Counted from the stretch's first letter, positions 11,241-22,011 are shown. The stretch: DNA of 64,000 nt from Peromyscus leucopus (GCF_004664715.2 NC_051082.1:4400290-4464289), one strand, 5' to 3'. Translations and numbers: made by a program. The notes: generated from the letters alone by a model not told the origin.

Positions 11241-13728
11241 ATACATATGTGTGTGTGGATGCTGGAGACTATGACGTTGTCTTCCAGGTTGAGTCAGGGT
11301 CTCCTCACCAAACCCAATCTTAATTCCACCACTCCGGCCGAGTAGCTTGTTCTGAGGATTTCCTATCTCCACCTCTCACATCCCTGGGATATGTGGGCTC
11401 TGGGCACCTGGCCCCTCCCTCCCACTTTCAGGATTCGCCATTTCCCAGCCCTTTGGCTGAGTTTATACTCTGTTAACTGGTCATTGAAATTTGGTTTTAA
11501 AAGTTGTCTTATATAGCCAGGCAGTGGTGGCACCCACCTTTAATCCCAGCACTCAGGAGGCAGAGGCAGGGAGGATCTCTGTGAGTTCGAGGCCAGCCTG
11601 ATCTACAGAGTGAGTTCCAGGACAGCCGGGGATACACAGAGGAACCCTGTCTTGAAAATAAAACAAAACAAAACAAAATTCTTATGTAATAATTTAATAT
11701 GTAGGCTGGGACAGGGCTGCAGGCAGCTGAGCAGTCAAAAGCACTTGCTGCTCTTCCAGAGGACCTAAAATCAGATGCCAGCACCCTCATCCTGCAGCTC
11801 ACAAACAGGACGCCCCAGCTCCACAGGACCCAAGGTCCTCTTCAGATCTCTGTGGGAACCTGCACTCACATGCACATATTCAACCATCCATCCATCCATC
11901 CATCCATCCATCCAGAGACAGACAGACACACACACACAGACACAATTTAATTTTTTTTGTGTGTGTGTTTTTTCAGACAGGGTTTCTTCATGTAGTTTTG
12001 GTGCCTGTCCTGGAACTCGCTCTGTAGACCAGGCTGGCCTCAAACTCACAAAGATCCAACTGGCTGGAGTGCTGGGATTAAAGGCATGCGCCACCACCAC
12101 CTGGCTTTGAAATAATTTTTTTGGAAAAAAATATACAGGAGCTGGAACACACACACACACACACACAGCCCTGCTTCAAAACTTAGCACTAAAAAATAAT
12201 AAAATGATAAAAGTATCCTAATGAATGTCCTGAAAAAACTTTTACCTTCATATAATGGATCTTTCATTCATAAAATGATACACTGACTCGTGACACAACC
12301 TGATAAACCCTGAAACCATTGTGCTAAGAGAGAGAAGCCAGGCAGAGGCAATACTGTATGTTTCTGGTTATATGAAATGCACAGAATGGGCAAATGTAGA
12401 GAAAGGAGCTTGTGAAGGGCCGCCTGGAGTGGGGGTGGGGACTCGGGAGGGTGGGGTGCTGAAAAGCTTCTGGACTTAGGGGTGACCTACTAAAACTGAA
12501 TTACATACTTCCCAAAGGTAAAGTCACAGGCTGTGAGTTACATCTCAACTAAAAAAAAAAAAAAAGATTGAAAACCTAAAACTGTGTCTAAGGCAGGAAC
12601 AGGAAGTGATCAGGTGTTCAATCACCAAAAACAATATGGAAGTTGGTCAGAAATCCAGGCTGAAAGCCAGGTGCGGAGGGCCCTTCTAAAATACCGCACC
12701 TGGGCGGCGGCGGCAGGCGGCCAATCCCACGCTTGAGTCCAGCTTTGTCTACACAGTGCCAGGCCAACCAGAGCTACACGGTGGGGCAGAAGGAGGGAGG
12801 GAGGGAGGCAGAGAAAACGGGGCTGCAAAGGCCGGTACAGTCCCTCCCCTGAAGCCACACTCTTCCCTAAGCCGCTGTAGTTTTTTTGTAGAAAGAACAC
12901 GAGATAAAGAGGATAAAAAGTACTTTGTAAACTGATGTGGGAGAACCGAGCTGTGTGGGAAGAGAGTCTCTACTACAATCTAAACTTCTCAGTTGCCCTG
13001 CCTGATTGTGTGCAAAGAAGAGAAAAAAAAAAAAAGAAGAGGCAACCAGAACCTTCTGCCTGGAGATAAAACTCATGAAAGAGCCTCAGACAGAAGGGAC
13101 CCTGGAGGCTTAAACTCACAGCCACCCAGCAAACGTGCCTGCCAGCCCCGGCTAGACTGAGACCCAAACGCCAACCACACGGGGATACAGGGGGTGTTGA
13201 GCCCGAGTCTCAGGCAGGCACACACACAACCCGGGGGGACAGGGCCCAGATTCCAGCTGGCAACTTCCTGGGCCTGTAGGGCTGGTCCGGGCGGGCACAG
13301 CGAGGCGTCCCCTGCAGCAGGCTGGGTCCTCAGGGATTTACCCGCAGGCCTTCGGCTCATCGGGGGAGGGGGGGGGTTGAGACGGGCCGGGGCAGCGCAG
13401 CCCAAGGCAGGCCGCCCTGGGGACCCGGGGGCGCGCCGGTGCCCATCTACCCCGACTCTCAGCAGCACGAGCCCAGGCCCCCAGCGCACCCCGGGAGCGC
13501 GAACTCAGAGCCGTTCCCGGTGCCCGGCGCGCTGGCAGCAGCATCTCCCCGCGACCCCGACCCCGCGCATGCTCAGTCCCCGGGACGCGGGGACGCCCGC
13601 ACCCCAAGGGCGGACGCGCCTCCGCTTCGCACCTTGCGGGAGGGCGCGGCCCGGCTCACCTCGCTGTTGCTGGCGGAGGAAGACGCGGCGCTGGGCGTGG
13701 GAGAGCGCTGCAGGGTCACCAGGGCCAT
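9034..13728 (-). CDS. Ssh1: Slingshot protein phosphatase 1, first two coding exons (5' part of gene)
   Basis: SSH1 dephosphorylates cofilin (Ser3) and so reactivates actin-filament severing; it works in the cytosol on F-actin. Only the N-terminus is here. Exon 1 reads MALVTLQRSPTPSAASSSAS-NSE and exon 2 continues LEAGSDEERKLNL plus two bases of a serine codon, matching the start of mammalian SSH1 as I know it. The start is the ATG at 13728, in the CpG island, with standard GT/AG junctions at 13659 and 9075. The cysteine-dependent phosphatase and actin-binding parts are encoded left of base 1. Intron 1 is about 4.6 kb and intron 2 exceeds 9 kb. The gene runs divergently from Dao, 13.6 kb away from Dao's ATG. 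No frame break is seen in these 110 coding bases. Confidence 0.95.
9461..9501. repeat. (TG)n microsatellite
   Basis: About 20 TG dinucleotides with two interruptions. Confidence 0.95.
9600..9733 (+). mobile_element. Degraded B1/ID-type SINE
   Basis: CACACCTGTCATCCCAGC head and an AAATAAATAAATAAAA tail, with a weak middle. Confidence 0.5.
10592..10627 (+). repeat. G-rich run with quadruplex potential
   Basis: Five or more runs of three or more G separated by single T or A bases on the plus strand, which is the Ssh1 template strand. Confidence 0.7.
11204..11239. repeat. (GT)n microsatellite
   Basis: Eighteen uninterrupted GT dinucleotides. Confidence 0.97.
11516..11680 (+). mobile_element. 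B1 SINE
   Basis: Forward B1: GCCAGGCAGTGGTGGCACCC, TTTAATCCCAGCACTCAGGA and CTGTCTTGAAAATAAAAC, with an AAAAC-rich tail. Confidence 0.93.
11706..11885 (+). mobile_element. B2/B3-type SINE
   Basis: Head GCAGCTGAGCAGTCAAAAGC, then CTTGCTGCTCTTCCAGAGGA and TCAGATGCCAGCACC; it runs into a CATC tail array. Confidence 0.75.
11882..11912. repeat. (CATC)n microsatellite
   Basis: Seven or so CATC units at the 3' end of the preceding SINE, followed by ACAG/ACAC repeats. Confidence 0.95.
11966..12106 (-). mobile_element. B1 SINE
   Basis: Reverse B1 from TTTTTTCAGACAGGGTTTCT to GCGCCACCACCACCTGGC, with the TTTTGGTGCCTGTCCTGGAA variant. Confidence 0.93.
12276..12566 (+). mobile_element. Ancient L1M-type LINE 3' end
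   Basis: Contains the phrases TGTGCTAAGAGAGAGAAGCC, TATATGAAATGCACAGAATG, GGGCAAATGTAGAGA and a TACATCTCAACT plus poly(A) end, in the order typical of old mammalian L1M 3' ends. The family is my recollection, not a search result. Confidence 0.65.
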
Positions 13729-14060
13729 CGCGGCGCGGGCCCGGCCCGGGGCCTCCAGCAGCCGGCCGGGCAGCCGCGCCGGGCCCGCCCCTCCTCCCTC
13801 CCTCCTCCTCTTCCCTCCTCCCTCCCTCCCTCCCGCGTCCGCCCCCGCCCCGCGTCCGCCGGGCCCGCAGCGCGCAGGCGGTGACGCGCATGCGCCGGTG
13901 GCCGGCCCGGGGCGGGCCCCGCCGCGCGGTCACGTCCATCCACCCGCGCGCGCGCGCCCCGTGGACGGCTTGCTGCAGTCCATCCCGCGTGGGCCCCGCC
14001 TCCGAGGCCCGGCTCGCCCGCCGCGTAGGGGAAACTGAGGCCCCGGAGGCTGGCCGAACC
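13200..14060 (-). promoter_or_regulatory. Ssh1: CpG island promoter of Ssh1
   Basis: Very high G+C with many CpG dinucleotides, strongest from about 13400 to 14040, including CGCGCGCGCGCG near 13949 and a CCCTCCCTCC pyrimidine block at 13790-13840. It covers Ssh1 exon 1 and its 5' untranslated region and ends in a 27-base A run at 14070-14096. No TATA box is evident, so dispersed initiation is likely. The exact start site cannot be read from sequence. A divergent promoter activity is possible but not shown. Confidence 0.88.
13660..13728 (-). CDS. Ssh1: Ssh1 coding exon 1 (start codon)
   Basis: 69 bases encode 23 residues beginning MALVTLQRSPTPSA and ending NSE, then GTGAGC. The ATG is in a GCGATGG context with G at +4. 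The serine/alanine-rich peptide is characteristic of the SSH1 N-terminus. Confidence 0.96.
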
Positions 14061-14065
14061 AAGGC

Positions 14066-14096
<31 letters not shown>

Positions 14097-14880
14097 CCGC
14101 ACCCGCTGATTCTTTCAGGAAAGTTATTCCGCTCCTACTGAGTATCCAGAAGCCAATTAGGCGTGCCCTCCGGGACTGTTAAATCCGCTTGCAGAGCTGC
14201 TTTGCATGGGGTTCGGGTGTAGTCCTGGAGCAGGGTGCCCCAGCTCGCTCCAGGTCCTGGATTCCAGCCCCGGCACCACCAGGAGCCGATCTAATCTAAG
14301 AATTCCTTCTGGTGTCTAGAAACCTAGGGAGCCCGGTGGGAGGGAGGAAGGCTTCTCTATGGAGTCGTGCAGGATCTGTGAGCGGGATTAACCGACGAAG
14401 GGAGAGAGAAGCCATCGGCCAGGGAACCGTGGGCCGACCAGAGGCCTGCCTGCCCAGGGAGGGCGACAGGAAGGAGCGGGCACGTTGAGATGGCTCTGGA
14501 GAGGTCGCCAGTGGAACTGCGGAGCCCCGAGGTGGAGGGAGTGCAGGAAGGATGAGGTGCCCAGCGCCTGTAAGGGGTGGAGGGACCCCAGCAAGGTGGT
14601 CCTAGGCGACTTGGTAGCAACTTCTCTTTCATACAGCCCCCACCCCTACCCTGGACCTCCTGTGGTGCCCAGGCCTTGCAGATCATGGATCTCCAATCCC
14701 TCTCCTCCACCTGGGGTTTAATAGACGGCTGCACCTTCTCCGGCTGCACCTTCTCCTCAATGCCCAAGCGGAAACCCAGAAAACCGTCTGGCGCCTCTCT
14801 GCCTCTTCCAGGTCCTGGGAGTATTTAACAGTCCTGGACCTTAAAAAGGATTGTCTTTCTTCCTAAATTTTTATTTATTG

Positions 14881-15029
14881 CTGGGCATGGTGGCGCATAC
14901 CTTTAATCCCAGCCTTCGGGAGGCAGAGGCAAGTGGATCTCCGTGAGTTTGAGGCCAGCCTGGTCTACAAAGCGAGTTCCAGGACAGCTATGGCTGTTAC
15001 ACAGAGAAACTCTGTCTCAAACAAATAAA
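14881..15029 (+). mobile_element. B1 SINE with (AT)n tail
   Basis: Forward B1 starting GCTGGGCATGGTGGCGCATA and ending ACTCTGTCTCAAACAAATAA. The tail has expanded into the AT array that follows. Confidence 0.95.
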
Positions 15030-15030
15030 C

Positions 15031-15031
<1 letters not shown>

Positions 15032-15070
<39 letters not shown>
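15032..15070. repeat. (AT)n microsatellite
   Basis: About 19 AT dinucleotides in the A-rich tail of a B1. Confidence 0.97.
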
Positions 15071-15071
<1 letters not shown>

Positions 15072-15089
15072 TTGTGTGTGTGCGCTATG

Positions 15090-15231
15090 CTTGTGAACGC
15101 GGCATTCAAGGTCAGAGGACAGCTCTGTGGAGTCAGCCACCTTTCTTTGGGCTCCAGGAATCAAATTCAGAGAGTCAGCCTTGGTGAACAGGCTCCTTTA
15201 CCCCCTGAACTCTCTAACCAGCTCTCACTGG
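15090..15231 (-). mobile_element. B3-type SINE, reverse
   Basis: Contains GGTCAGAGGACAGCTCTGTG, GGGCTCCAGGAATCAAATTC and CTCTCTAACCAGCTCTCACT, the reverse complement of a B3/B2 SINE. Confidence 0.75.
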
Positions 15232-15409
15232 GCTAAAATTGTGGTTCCACTGCAATGTAAGGAAGTTTCCAGTCGCTTACTTCTAAAAGCCACCTGTTAG
15301 GTGCAAACAGTCAGGTTTATAAAGATCCCAGGGTGGCCCCAGTGTGGACACAAAGTATTCTCCGCGGTTTCAGATAGCAGCTATGCCAAAACAGCAGGCA
15401 GGGGATACT

Positions 15410-15553
15410 TTTTTTTTTCCTCGAGGAGAGACAGGGTTTCTCTGTATAGCTTTGCGCCTTTCCTGGAACTCACTTTGTAGACCAGGCTGGCCTCCAACTC
15501 ACAGAGATCCGCCTGCCTCTGCCTCCCGAGTGCTGGGATTAAAGGCATGCGCG
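15410..15553 (-). mobile_element. B1 SINE
   Basis: Reverse B1 with the GCTTTGCGCCTTTCCTGGAA variant. Short direct repeats of GATACTTTTT flank it. Confidence 0.94.
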
Positions 15554-15748
15554 ATACTTTTTGTCTGTGAACGTGGTCCACAGTTTTTTCAGCATTAAGT
15601 AAACAGGTTTTGGATGGCAACACCTCTCAGCAGGGCTCGCCTCAGTTTGGAGCTGCATTTTGACTGACAGATGACCATGAGTGGTCCAGGATGTGATCCA
15701 AGAGAACGGGAGTATCTTCTCAGCCATTGGCCAGCATCAGGCACAGTC

Positions 15749-16054
15749 CAGTCTTTTTTTTTTTAATTTTATTTTATTTTACAATACCATTCAGTTCTAC
15801 ATATCAGCCACGGATTCCACTATTCTCCCCCCTCCCCACCTCCTCACCTCCCACCCCCTCCCCTAACCCCCACTACCCTACCCCCCCATTCCCACCATCC
15901 TCCAGGGCAAAAGCCTCTATGGTTCTATGGGTTGTGGTCTGATTGTTCTTTATTTTATATCTAGAATCCACTTATGAGTGAGTACATACCATGACTGTCT
16001 TTCTGGGTTTGGGTTACCTCACTCAGGATGATTTTTTCTAGTTCCATCCATTTG
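15749..16054 (-). mobile_element. LINE-1 3' end with target-site duplication
   Basis: Read on the minus strand it runs from a GGATGGAACTAGAAAAAATC end-of-ORF2 phrase, through GTGAGGTAACCCAAACCCAG and ACTCACTCATAAGTGGATTC, to a G-rich 3' untranslated region and poly(A), seen on the plus strand as the T run near 15754. TCAGGCACAGTC occurs at both 15737-15748 and 16055-16066, a 12-bp duplication marking a 5'-truncated insertion of about 300 bp. Confidence 0.92.
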
Positions 16055-16182
16055 TCAGGCACAGTCTTCTGAGACATCTTTCCTGTGTGTCGGCACCAAG
16101 TATGGTTTCCTTATGATTATTTGATGCCCTCACATTTGGGGGTCCCTAGAGAAGATAATCCCCAGGCTTGCTTAGAGGTGGT

Positions 16183-16577
16183 GTATTAGCTGGTTATATA
16201 TCAACTTGACAGAACTAAAGTCATCTGAGAGGAGGGAACCTCAACTGAGAAAAATGTGCCTCCAAAAGATTTGGCTGTACAAAAGCTTGTAAGGCATTTT
16301 CTTAATTAGCCCATGGTGGGTGAGGCCACCCCTGGGCTGGTGGTCCTGGGTTCTATAAGAAAGCAGGCTGAGCAAGCCATGGGAACAAGCCAGTAAGCAG
16401 CACCCTCCATGGCCTCTGCATCAGCTCCTGCCTCCAGGACCCTGCCCTGGTTGAGTTCCTGTCCTGACTTCCTCAATGATGAACAGTGATATGGAAGTGT
16501 AAGCCAAATAAACCCCTTCCTCTTGAGTTGCTCATGGTCATGGTGTTTCACCACAGCAACAGAAACCCTAACAAAAA
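16183..16577 (+). mobile_element. Dispersed rodent repeat, LTR-like, about 395 bp
   Basis: Starts TATTAGCTGGTTATATATCA and ends with AAGTGTAAGCCAAATAAACC and GGTCATGGTGTTTCACCACA GCAACAGAAACCCTAAC. The AATAAA and the shared terminal block resemble the elements at 47682-48045 and, reversed, 32189-32360. I recognise the block as a common rodent repeat but am not sure of the family; MaLR-type LTR is my best guess. Confidence 0.6.
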
Positions 16578-17094
16578 GGTGACTCTGTCTCCCCAGTCTC
16601 TGACCAGGACTAGTTCTCATGCTCTTGGTTTAACCTCTGCCTATACCTCGGCCGCTGGTCCCTACACCAATTCCTGTCTACGGGTGTAGGGACCATTCCT
16701 GCCTATACCATTGCCCTGGTCTTACTACGTCATCCTGCCACAGAACCCCTCTCAAGGCCGGCCCCACCCCTTCTCACTTCCTCCTTCAGCTAAAAGGTTC
16801 CTGTCCCACACTTAGACATCACCTCCCTGCCCCAAGACAGTGTCCTTGCCAGGACTGCACAGCCCTGCCCCACCTCCAACCCCGACAGCACTCACCTGCC
16901 TTGCCATTTCATCTGTATCGACCCCTCTGTACCTCAGGCATTTAGCCAGGAGCATCCCGAAGAAAGGTCTCAGAGAGGAGGCTGGGAGCGGGTGTGTGAG
17001 TGTGTGGGTGCAGGAGGAGCTGCCAAATACTTAAGAACAGACCCTCACAAATTCAGTGACAGACGCTATGATGATTTGTTATTATTTTCATTTG

Positions 17095-17260
17095 CATATA
17101 TATGTGTCTGCGTGAGGGTATATGCATATGCACGTAGGTGCCCAGAAGAGGGCACCACATCCTCTGGAGTTAGAGTTACAGGCCGATGCCAGCTGCCCAG
17201 CTCTGGTCCTTTGCAAGAACAGCAAGCACTCTTTAATGGCTGATCCATCTCTCTAGCCCT
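17095..17260 (-). mobile_element. B3-type SINE, reverse
   Basis: CCAGAAGAGGGCACCACATC, GAGTTAGAGTTACAGGCCGA and GATCCATCTCTCTAGCCCT identify a reverse B3. Confidence 0.88.
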
Positions 17261-17439
17261 GAGATCGAATTTTAGGATAGCAACGTTAATATATAAATCT
17301 GCAAGGAACAAAACATCAAAACTTAAAAATACAATACCAACTCCAAGTTTGGGATTTTTTTTTCTTTCACCCCAGGCTCCTGTATGCTCAGCAAGGCACT
17401 TTATTGATTTAATTCTGTCTTGAGTTGAACATTTTAGTC

Positions 17440-17662
17440 TTGGGGCTGAAGAAATGAGTCAGTGGTCAAGAGCACTAACTACTCTGGCAGAGGACCTGGG
17501 TTTAATTCCCAGCACTCACATGGCAGCTCATAACCATCTGTAACTCCAGTTCCAGGGATCTGATGCCCTTTTTTGGCCTCCTTGGGCACCAGGTATTCAT
17601 GTGGTACCCAGACATGCAAGCAAGCAAAACACCTATGCACATAAAATAAAATGAATTAAAAA
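17440..17662 (+). mobile_element. B2-type SINE
   Basis: GGGGCTGAAGAAATGAGTCA head, GTTTAATTCCCAGCACTCAC, CAGCTCATAACCATCTGTAA, and an ACACCTATGCACATAAAATA tail. Confidence 0.93.
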
Positions 17663-18012
17663 TTTTTTAAAGATTGAATTTTTTTAAAAGAATGAACATA
17701 GATTTATTAAAGAAAAGTGAGAAAGAACACCCAGGAATGGGAGAGGCTTCAGGGAGAAATACTCGAAAAGTTTGATTCTCCTAACCCACATGGGCACAGC
17801 ATGTGGCTTGGCTCTGGAGTCCTGTAGGACAGTAGGGAGGAGATAAAGGACAGCTTGCGGCCAACACTCTCCACAACTCTGTCCAAGCAACTTCCAAGGA
17901 TCCAAGGAGGGCACCAGTCAGCAGGAGGAACTCCAGAGGCTCCTTGCATCCTGCAGATTTTCTTTCTGTATTATTATTTCTTAATTAGAACTTGTTTAAT
18001 CATGTTTGATCT

Positions 18013-18116
18013 CAGTGAGGTTTCACTGAACGACCCAGCCTAGCCTTGAACTCATGACCTTCCTGCCTCTTCTGGCAAAGTGCTGGGATTGCAGGCATGA
18101 GCCACCATGCCTAGCA
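18013..18116 (-). mobile_element. Old B1-like SINE
   Basis: GCCTAGCCTTGAACTCATGA and GTGCTGGGATTGCAGGCATG identify a truncated, diverged reverse B1. Confidence 0.65.
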
Positions 18117-18139
18117 AGTTTCATAGCTACTAAAATCCA

Positions 18140-18427
18140 TGCTGGGGACCTAGGGAGATAGCTCAGTCTGTCTACCATGCAAGCTCGAGGACCTGGGTCT
18201 GGATCCCAGCACCCACAGAAAAACTGAGTGCAGGAACAAGCGTCTGTAACCCCAGACTCAGGGTTGAGGAAGTAAACAAGAGAATCCATGGAGTTCGTTA
18301 GCCCAGTGGAATTCTGTGAGAGACACTTTCTCAGAAAGCAAGGTCACAAGCGATTGAGGAAGACCTTACGACCTCTGGTCTCCACATACATGCGAGCATA
18401 CCTGCACGTGTGCACAGCCCCACACAA
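18140..18427 (+). mobile_element. B4-type composite SINE
   Basis: A tRNA-like start (GGAGATAGCTCAGTCTGTCT), then GGATCCCAGCACCCACAGAA, AAGCGTCTGTAACCCCAGAC, and a tail describing CTCTGGTCTCCACATACATG. The long composite order suits B4. Confidence 0.7.
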
Positions 18428-18639
18428 TGTTACTGAGCTGTCAGCTCTCACCCAGGCATTATCTAAGACATTGCTTAGCACGCATGTTAGCGATGCAGTT
18501 TGGCAACAGGTAATTGCACCATCGCCACAACCCCCAACTCCCCCCACCCCATCACTTCCTCCAGGAAGCCTTTCCTGGCCTCTGGCTGGGTCTGATAGCA
18601 ACAATGTTCCGGGCCTGCCCTGTGTGTCTTCTGGTTCTT

Positions 18640-18793
18640 TGTTTTGTTTCTCAAGACAGGGTCTCACTGTGTTAACAGCCCTGGCTGTCCTGGAACTCAC
18701 TCTGTAGACCAGGCTGGCCTCAACCTCACAGATATCTCTGCCTGACTCTGCCTCCCGAGTGCTGGGACTCAAGTCCTAACACCATCAGGTCTG
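18640..18793 (-). mobile_element. B1 SINE
   Basis: Reverse B1 from TTTCTCAAGACAGGGTCTCA to a diverged end near 18793. Confidence 0.88.
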
Positions 18794-19110
18794 GCAGGAG
18801 ATATTGGTTCTTGTCACACTGTTGTGAATCTCACTTCACCCGAATGAGGAAGTAGAGCGTTTAAGCTGCTCACTAAAGGTCACAGTACCAGAAAAGGGTG
18901 AAGCCCTGCGGCTCTGCTTCAGAATTCAAACAATAGCCATTCCCTCAGGACAGCTTAGGAAGGGGAAGGCAGGAAAACGATACTGATAGTTTTACATTTT
19001 AGGAGCAAGTGGTTTGCAATTCCTCCTTTACCTGCTTGCTCAGAAATGAAATTCCAAGTTAATACAGCCCTAGAAGGCTGAACCACAGCCCATAAAAATG
19101 TCCATATCCC

Positions 19111-19268
19111 AGGCCAGGCAGTGGTGGTGCATGCCTTTAAACCCAGCACTCGGGAGACAACGGGAGGTGGATCTCTGTGAGTGCAATGTCCAACTGGTTT
19201 AAGTAGCCAGTTCCAGGACAGGCTCCAAAGCTACACAGAGAGACCCTGTCTCAGGAAAAAAAAAAAGG
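19111..19268 (+). mobile_element. B1 SINE
   Basis: Forward B1 beginning GGCCAGGCAGTGGTGGTGCA, ending CCCTGTCTCAGG plus poly(A); about 30 bases in the middle are diverged. Confidence 0.9.
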
Positions 19269-20274
19269 TCCATATCCCAGTCCCCAGAACATATCACCTT
19301 TTGGATTCAGCACATACAATGTGTTCAGTGTCGAATGAGTATAGGAATGCTATGTCACAAGAAAAGGGGATGCTGCCGAGGCGATGATGTTAGGATGTTT
19401 GCTCGGGGTTTGAGAAGAATGTTCCCTAGGCCTGTGAGGGTGAGGGTGGGGAGGGAGGTTTATAGAGAAGTCCCCTTTGGGGCTGAATAGTGTCTATTAA
19501 TAATCTTATTCTCAGCACTTTGACCAGTTAGGAGTCCCTGCACTAAATGTTGGTCATCACATGAAGAAGGGTCTCCAGCCAAGGTTGAAGAAACCGATAA
19601 TCTGTGGATATAAGCGTAGATATTTGGAAGGTAGTTTGTCAATAGTAGACTCCTCCCTGTGACCCCTGACCTCCTGGGCTTTTGAGCAGGTTTACAGCAC
19701 AAAGCCTGAAATCTTTCCTGCGGCAGGCTCAGATCCAATGCAAAAGCCGTTGGTGACCTCCATAACCCTTGTACCATTATTGGCCCGTGAACACCTCTCA
19801 CCGGGCAGATCCGTACTGTAGGATGCCAGGACCACAGCTGTCTTTTCCTGGCCCCCTGACCTGCACAGCGCCTTCCAGTACTGTGAGACGTACCCACAAG
19901 GGAGGGGATTTTCAGGTAAATTTCAACCTGATTGTTCTGTGCCTGCAACCAAAGTGTGTTGTGTCTTTGCAATTGGTTTTTACCATCGAGTTCTGGTGGG
20001 CAGCCAAGGACAATGGTGCCCTGTGTCTTTTTTTGGAAGCCTCTGTCACCTCCTTGACCAATAACTCCAAAGGAGGTATCCCGCATCTTGCACCCATGTT
20101 TTCTGAGGGAAGCACTGCCCATCCATTCAAAGCCCCTGTGTTCAAAGCCTGTCTTATTAAGAAAGCAATAATAATACGTTTTAAGAAAATCTATATAATT
20201 TCTGATATCACACGTAGGAGGACATTGCAGGGAGAGTTTCTACATATGGAATTAATGGTAGAAATTATAAAGGA

Positions 20275-20410
20275 AAAAAAAACAGAGCAGATTAAACAAA
20301 ATTATTTTGAGAGTGGATCTAGCTATGGAGACCAGGATAGCCTCAAATGCACAATCTTCCTGCCTTAGCCTTCCAAGTGCTATATTATAGATATAAGCCA
20401 CCATGCTGCC
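20275..20410 (-). mobile_element. Old B1-like SINE
   Basis: CTAGCTATGGAGACCAGGAT and CAAGTGCTATATTATAGATA indicate a heavily diverged reverse B1. Confidence 0.5.
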
Positions 20411-20455
20411 TAAAAATAGACTTAAGTAAAAATATAGAGATATAGATACAGCTGT

Positions 20456-20598
20456 GGGGGCGGGGGTGGCACATGCCTGTAATCCTAGCGCTTCAAGGCT
20501 GAGGTAGGAGGATCAGGAGCGCAAAGCTAGCCTCAGCTATGTAGCGAGTTCAAGACCAGCCTGGGTTGCATAAAGATACTTTGTCTCAAAACTGAAGC
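20456..20598 (+). mobile_element. B1-related SINE (PB1/ID hybrid-like)
   Basis: GGGGTGGCACATGCCTGTAA, GAGGTAGGAGGATCAGGAGC, and GTTCAAGACCAGCCTGGG; ends CTTTGTCTCAAAACTGAAG. Confidence 0.75.
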
Positions 20599-21062
20599 AA
20601 ATAGACTTTAAGTCTCTGCTAGATAAGTAACATTTACAACCGAGGGAGGGATAACATCTATACACACAGAAAGAGTGCCCTCAAGTCAACAAGAAAAATA
20701 GAAAAATACTTGACGTGCCTCAGTGTAAAAGGAGGGCCAAAGAGAAGGAGGAAGTAGCTACAAAGGTCAACCAGGATATGAAACTATGTCAGGGCTGGGC
20801 CAATGAAGGCAGTGCACACTCTAAGGAAGCTCTTGCTGTCCAGGTGGGACAAGTAGAGCTGGCTTCTGAGGTGAATACTCTTCTGCATTTGTAAAGAGAC
20901 AAAGCCCCCCTGGAGAGCACAGTGGGTCAGATTTCACATGTACAAACTCCTGGGCCCAGTGGCTGCATTTTTAGGAGTTGATCCTAAAGCAGCAGCAATT
21001 AAACAAAGGTGCCAGAGAAAGACATCCAGGACAACTTTGCAGAATCAGGAAATAAGAAAGGA

Positions 21063-21180
21063 AGCCAGGCACGGTGGTTCACACCTGCAGTTCCAGCCCT
21101 CGGGAGGCTGAGGCAGGAGGATGGAGGGTGCCAAGCCTGTCTGGACTAATTAGTGAGAACTTGTCTCAAAAGCAACAAAC
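21063..21180 (+). mobile_element. Old B1-like SINE
   Basis: AGCCAGGCACGGTGGTTCAC, GGGAGGCTGAGGCAGGAGGA, and an ACTTGTCTCAAAAGC end; middle truncated. Confidence 0.7.
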
Positions 21181-21419
21181 AAAAGTCAAAACAAATGAGA
21201 CAGAGATGGCCATGTGGTGGCATGCTTGACCAGAATGCCCAGGGTTTGATCCTCAGCGCTATCAACCTGCATAAACCAGCACACCTTTAATGCTGGCACA
21301 TGCCGGCACTTGGGAGGCAGAGGCAGGAAGACCAGCTCTTAAGCGTCATCCTTGGTTCAGCAGCAAGCTGGAGGCTAATCCGGCTAACATGAGACTGACC
21401 AGACTCCACCAGAGGGCTT

Positions 21420-21439
21420 GTTTTCTTTTCTTTTCTTTT

Positions 21440-21483
<44 letters not shown>

Positions 21484-21530
21484 TTTTTTTTTCTTTTCTT
21501 TTTTTTTTTTTTTTTTTTTTTTGGTTGTTG
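21420..21530. repeat. (CTTT)n and T-rich tract
   Basis: About 60 bases of CTTT units followed by mixed T runs; it abuts the poly(A) tail (reverse) of the B1 at 21548-21697. Confidence 0.95.
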
Positions 21531-21547
21531 TTTTGGTTTTGGTTTTA

Positions 21548-21697
21548 GTTTTTTTCGAGAGACAGGGTTTCTCTGTGTAGTTTTGGTGCCTGTCCTGGAT
21601 CTTGCTCTGTAGACCAGGCTGGCCTCAAACTCACGGAGATCTGCCTGGCTCTGCCTCCCGAGTGCTGGGATTACAGGTGTGTGCCACCACCGCCCAT
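21548..21697 (-). mobile_element. B1 SINE
   Basis: Reverse full-length B1 with the GTTTTGGTGCCTGTCCTGGA variant, ending TGCCACCACCGCCCATC. Confidence 0.95.
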
Positions 21698-21937
21698 CTC
21701 CTCCTTCCTACTCCGGCTTCTGACTTGAGAATTCTCTCCGGTTCTGCCCCGGCCTCAGTGTGTTAGAGGATAACAAGGCAATTGTGTTGTTTATCAACCA
21801 GGTAGTAACTCCGTAACTCTGGCCAAATAAAAATTGCTTTCATAGCTTTGGGGCCTCTGATTCCAATGATTATATCAGTTTAAGCCTCTTCTGGGATACC
21901 TGGGGAGATAATTTCTCACCAAATGAATGGGGGCAGG

Positions 21938-21979
21938 ACAGAGAGATAGAGAAACAGAGAAAGAGAGACAGAGACAGAC

Positions 21980-22011
<32 letters not shown>

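Larger units (their letters stand above)
9075..13659. other. Ssh1 intron 1
   Basis: Intronic sequence with a TG microsatellite (9461-9501), a degraded SINE (9600-9733), an A-rich tract (10399-10430), a G-rich run (10592-10627), a GT microsatellite (11204-11239), two B1 copies, a B2-type SINE, a CATC array and an ancient L1 3' end. No further coding exon was recognised on either strand. Confidence 0.7.

Noticed and set aside
11055..11372. Minus-strand peptide containing SLQHPHTHMY, resembling an SSH1 segment (SLQHPHKH)
   Set aside because: It runs straight into a GT microsatellite (THTHTH) and the surrounding residues do not match SSH1; it also lies between coding exons 1 and 2, the wrong place for that exon.
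13194..14072. Plus-strand open frame of 292 codons in the CpG island (and overlapping minus-strand frames)
   Set aside because: G+C-rich islands lack stops by composition. Only the 23-codon Ssh1 exon 1 has family support.
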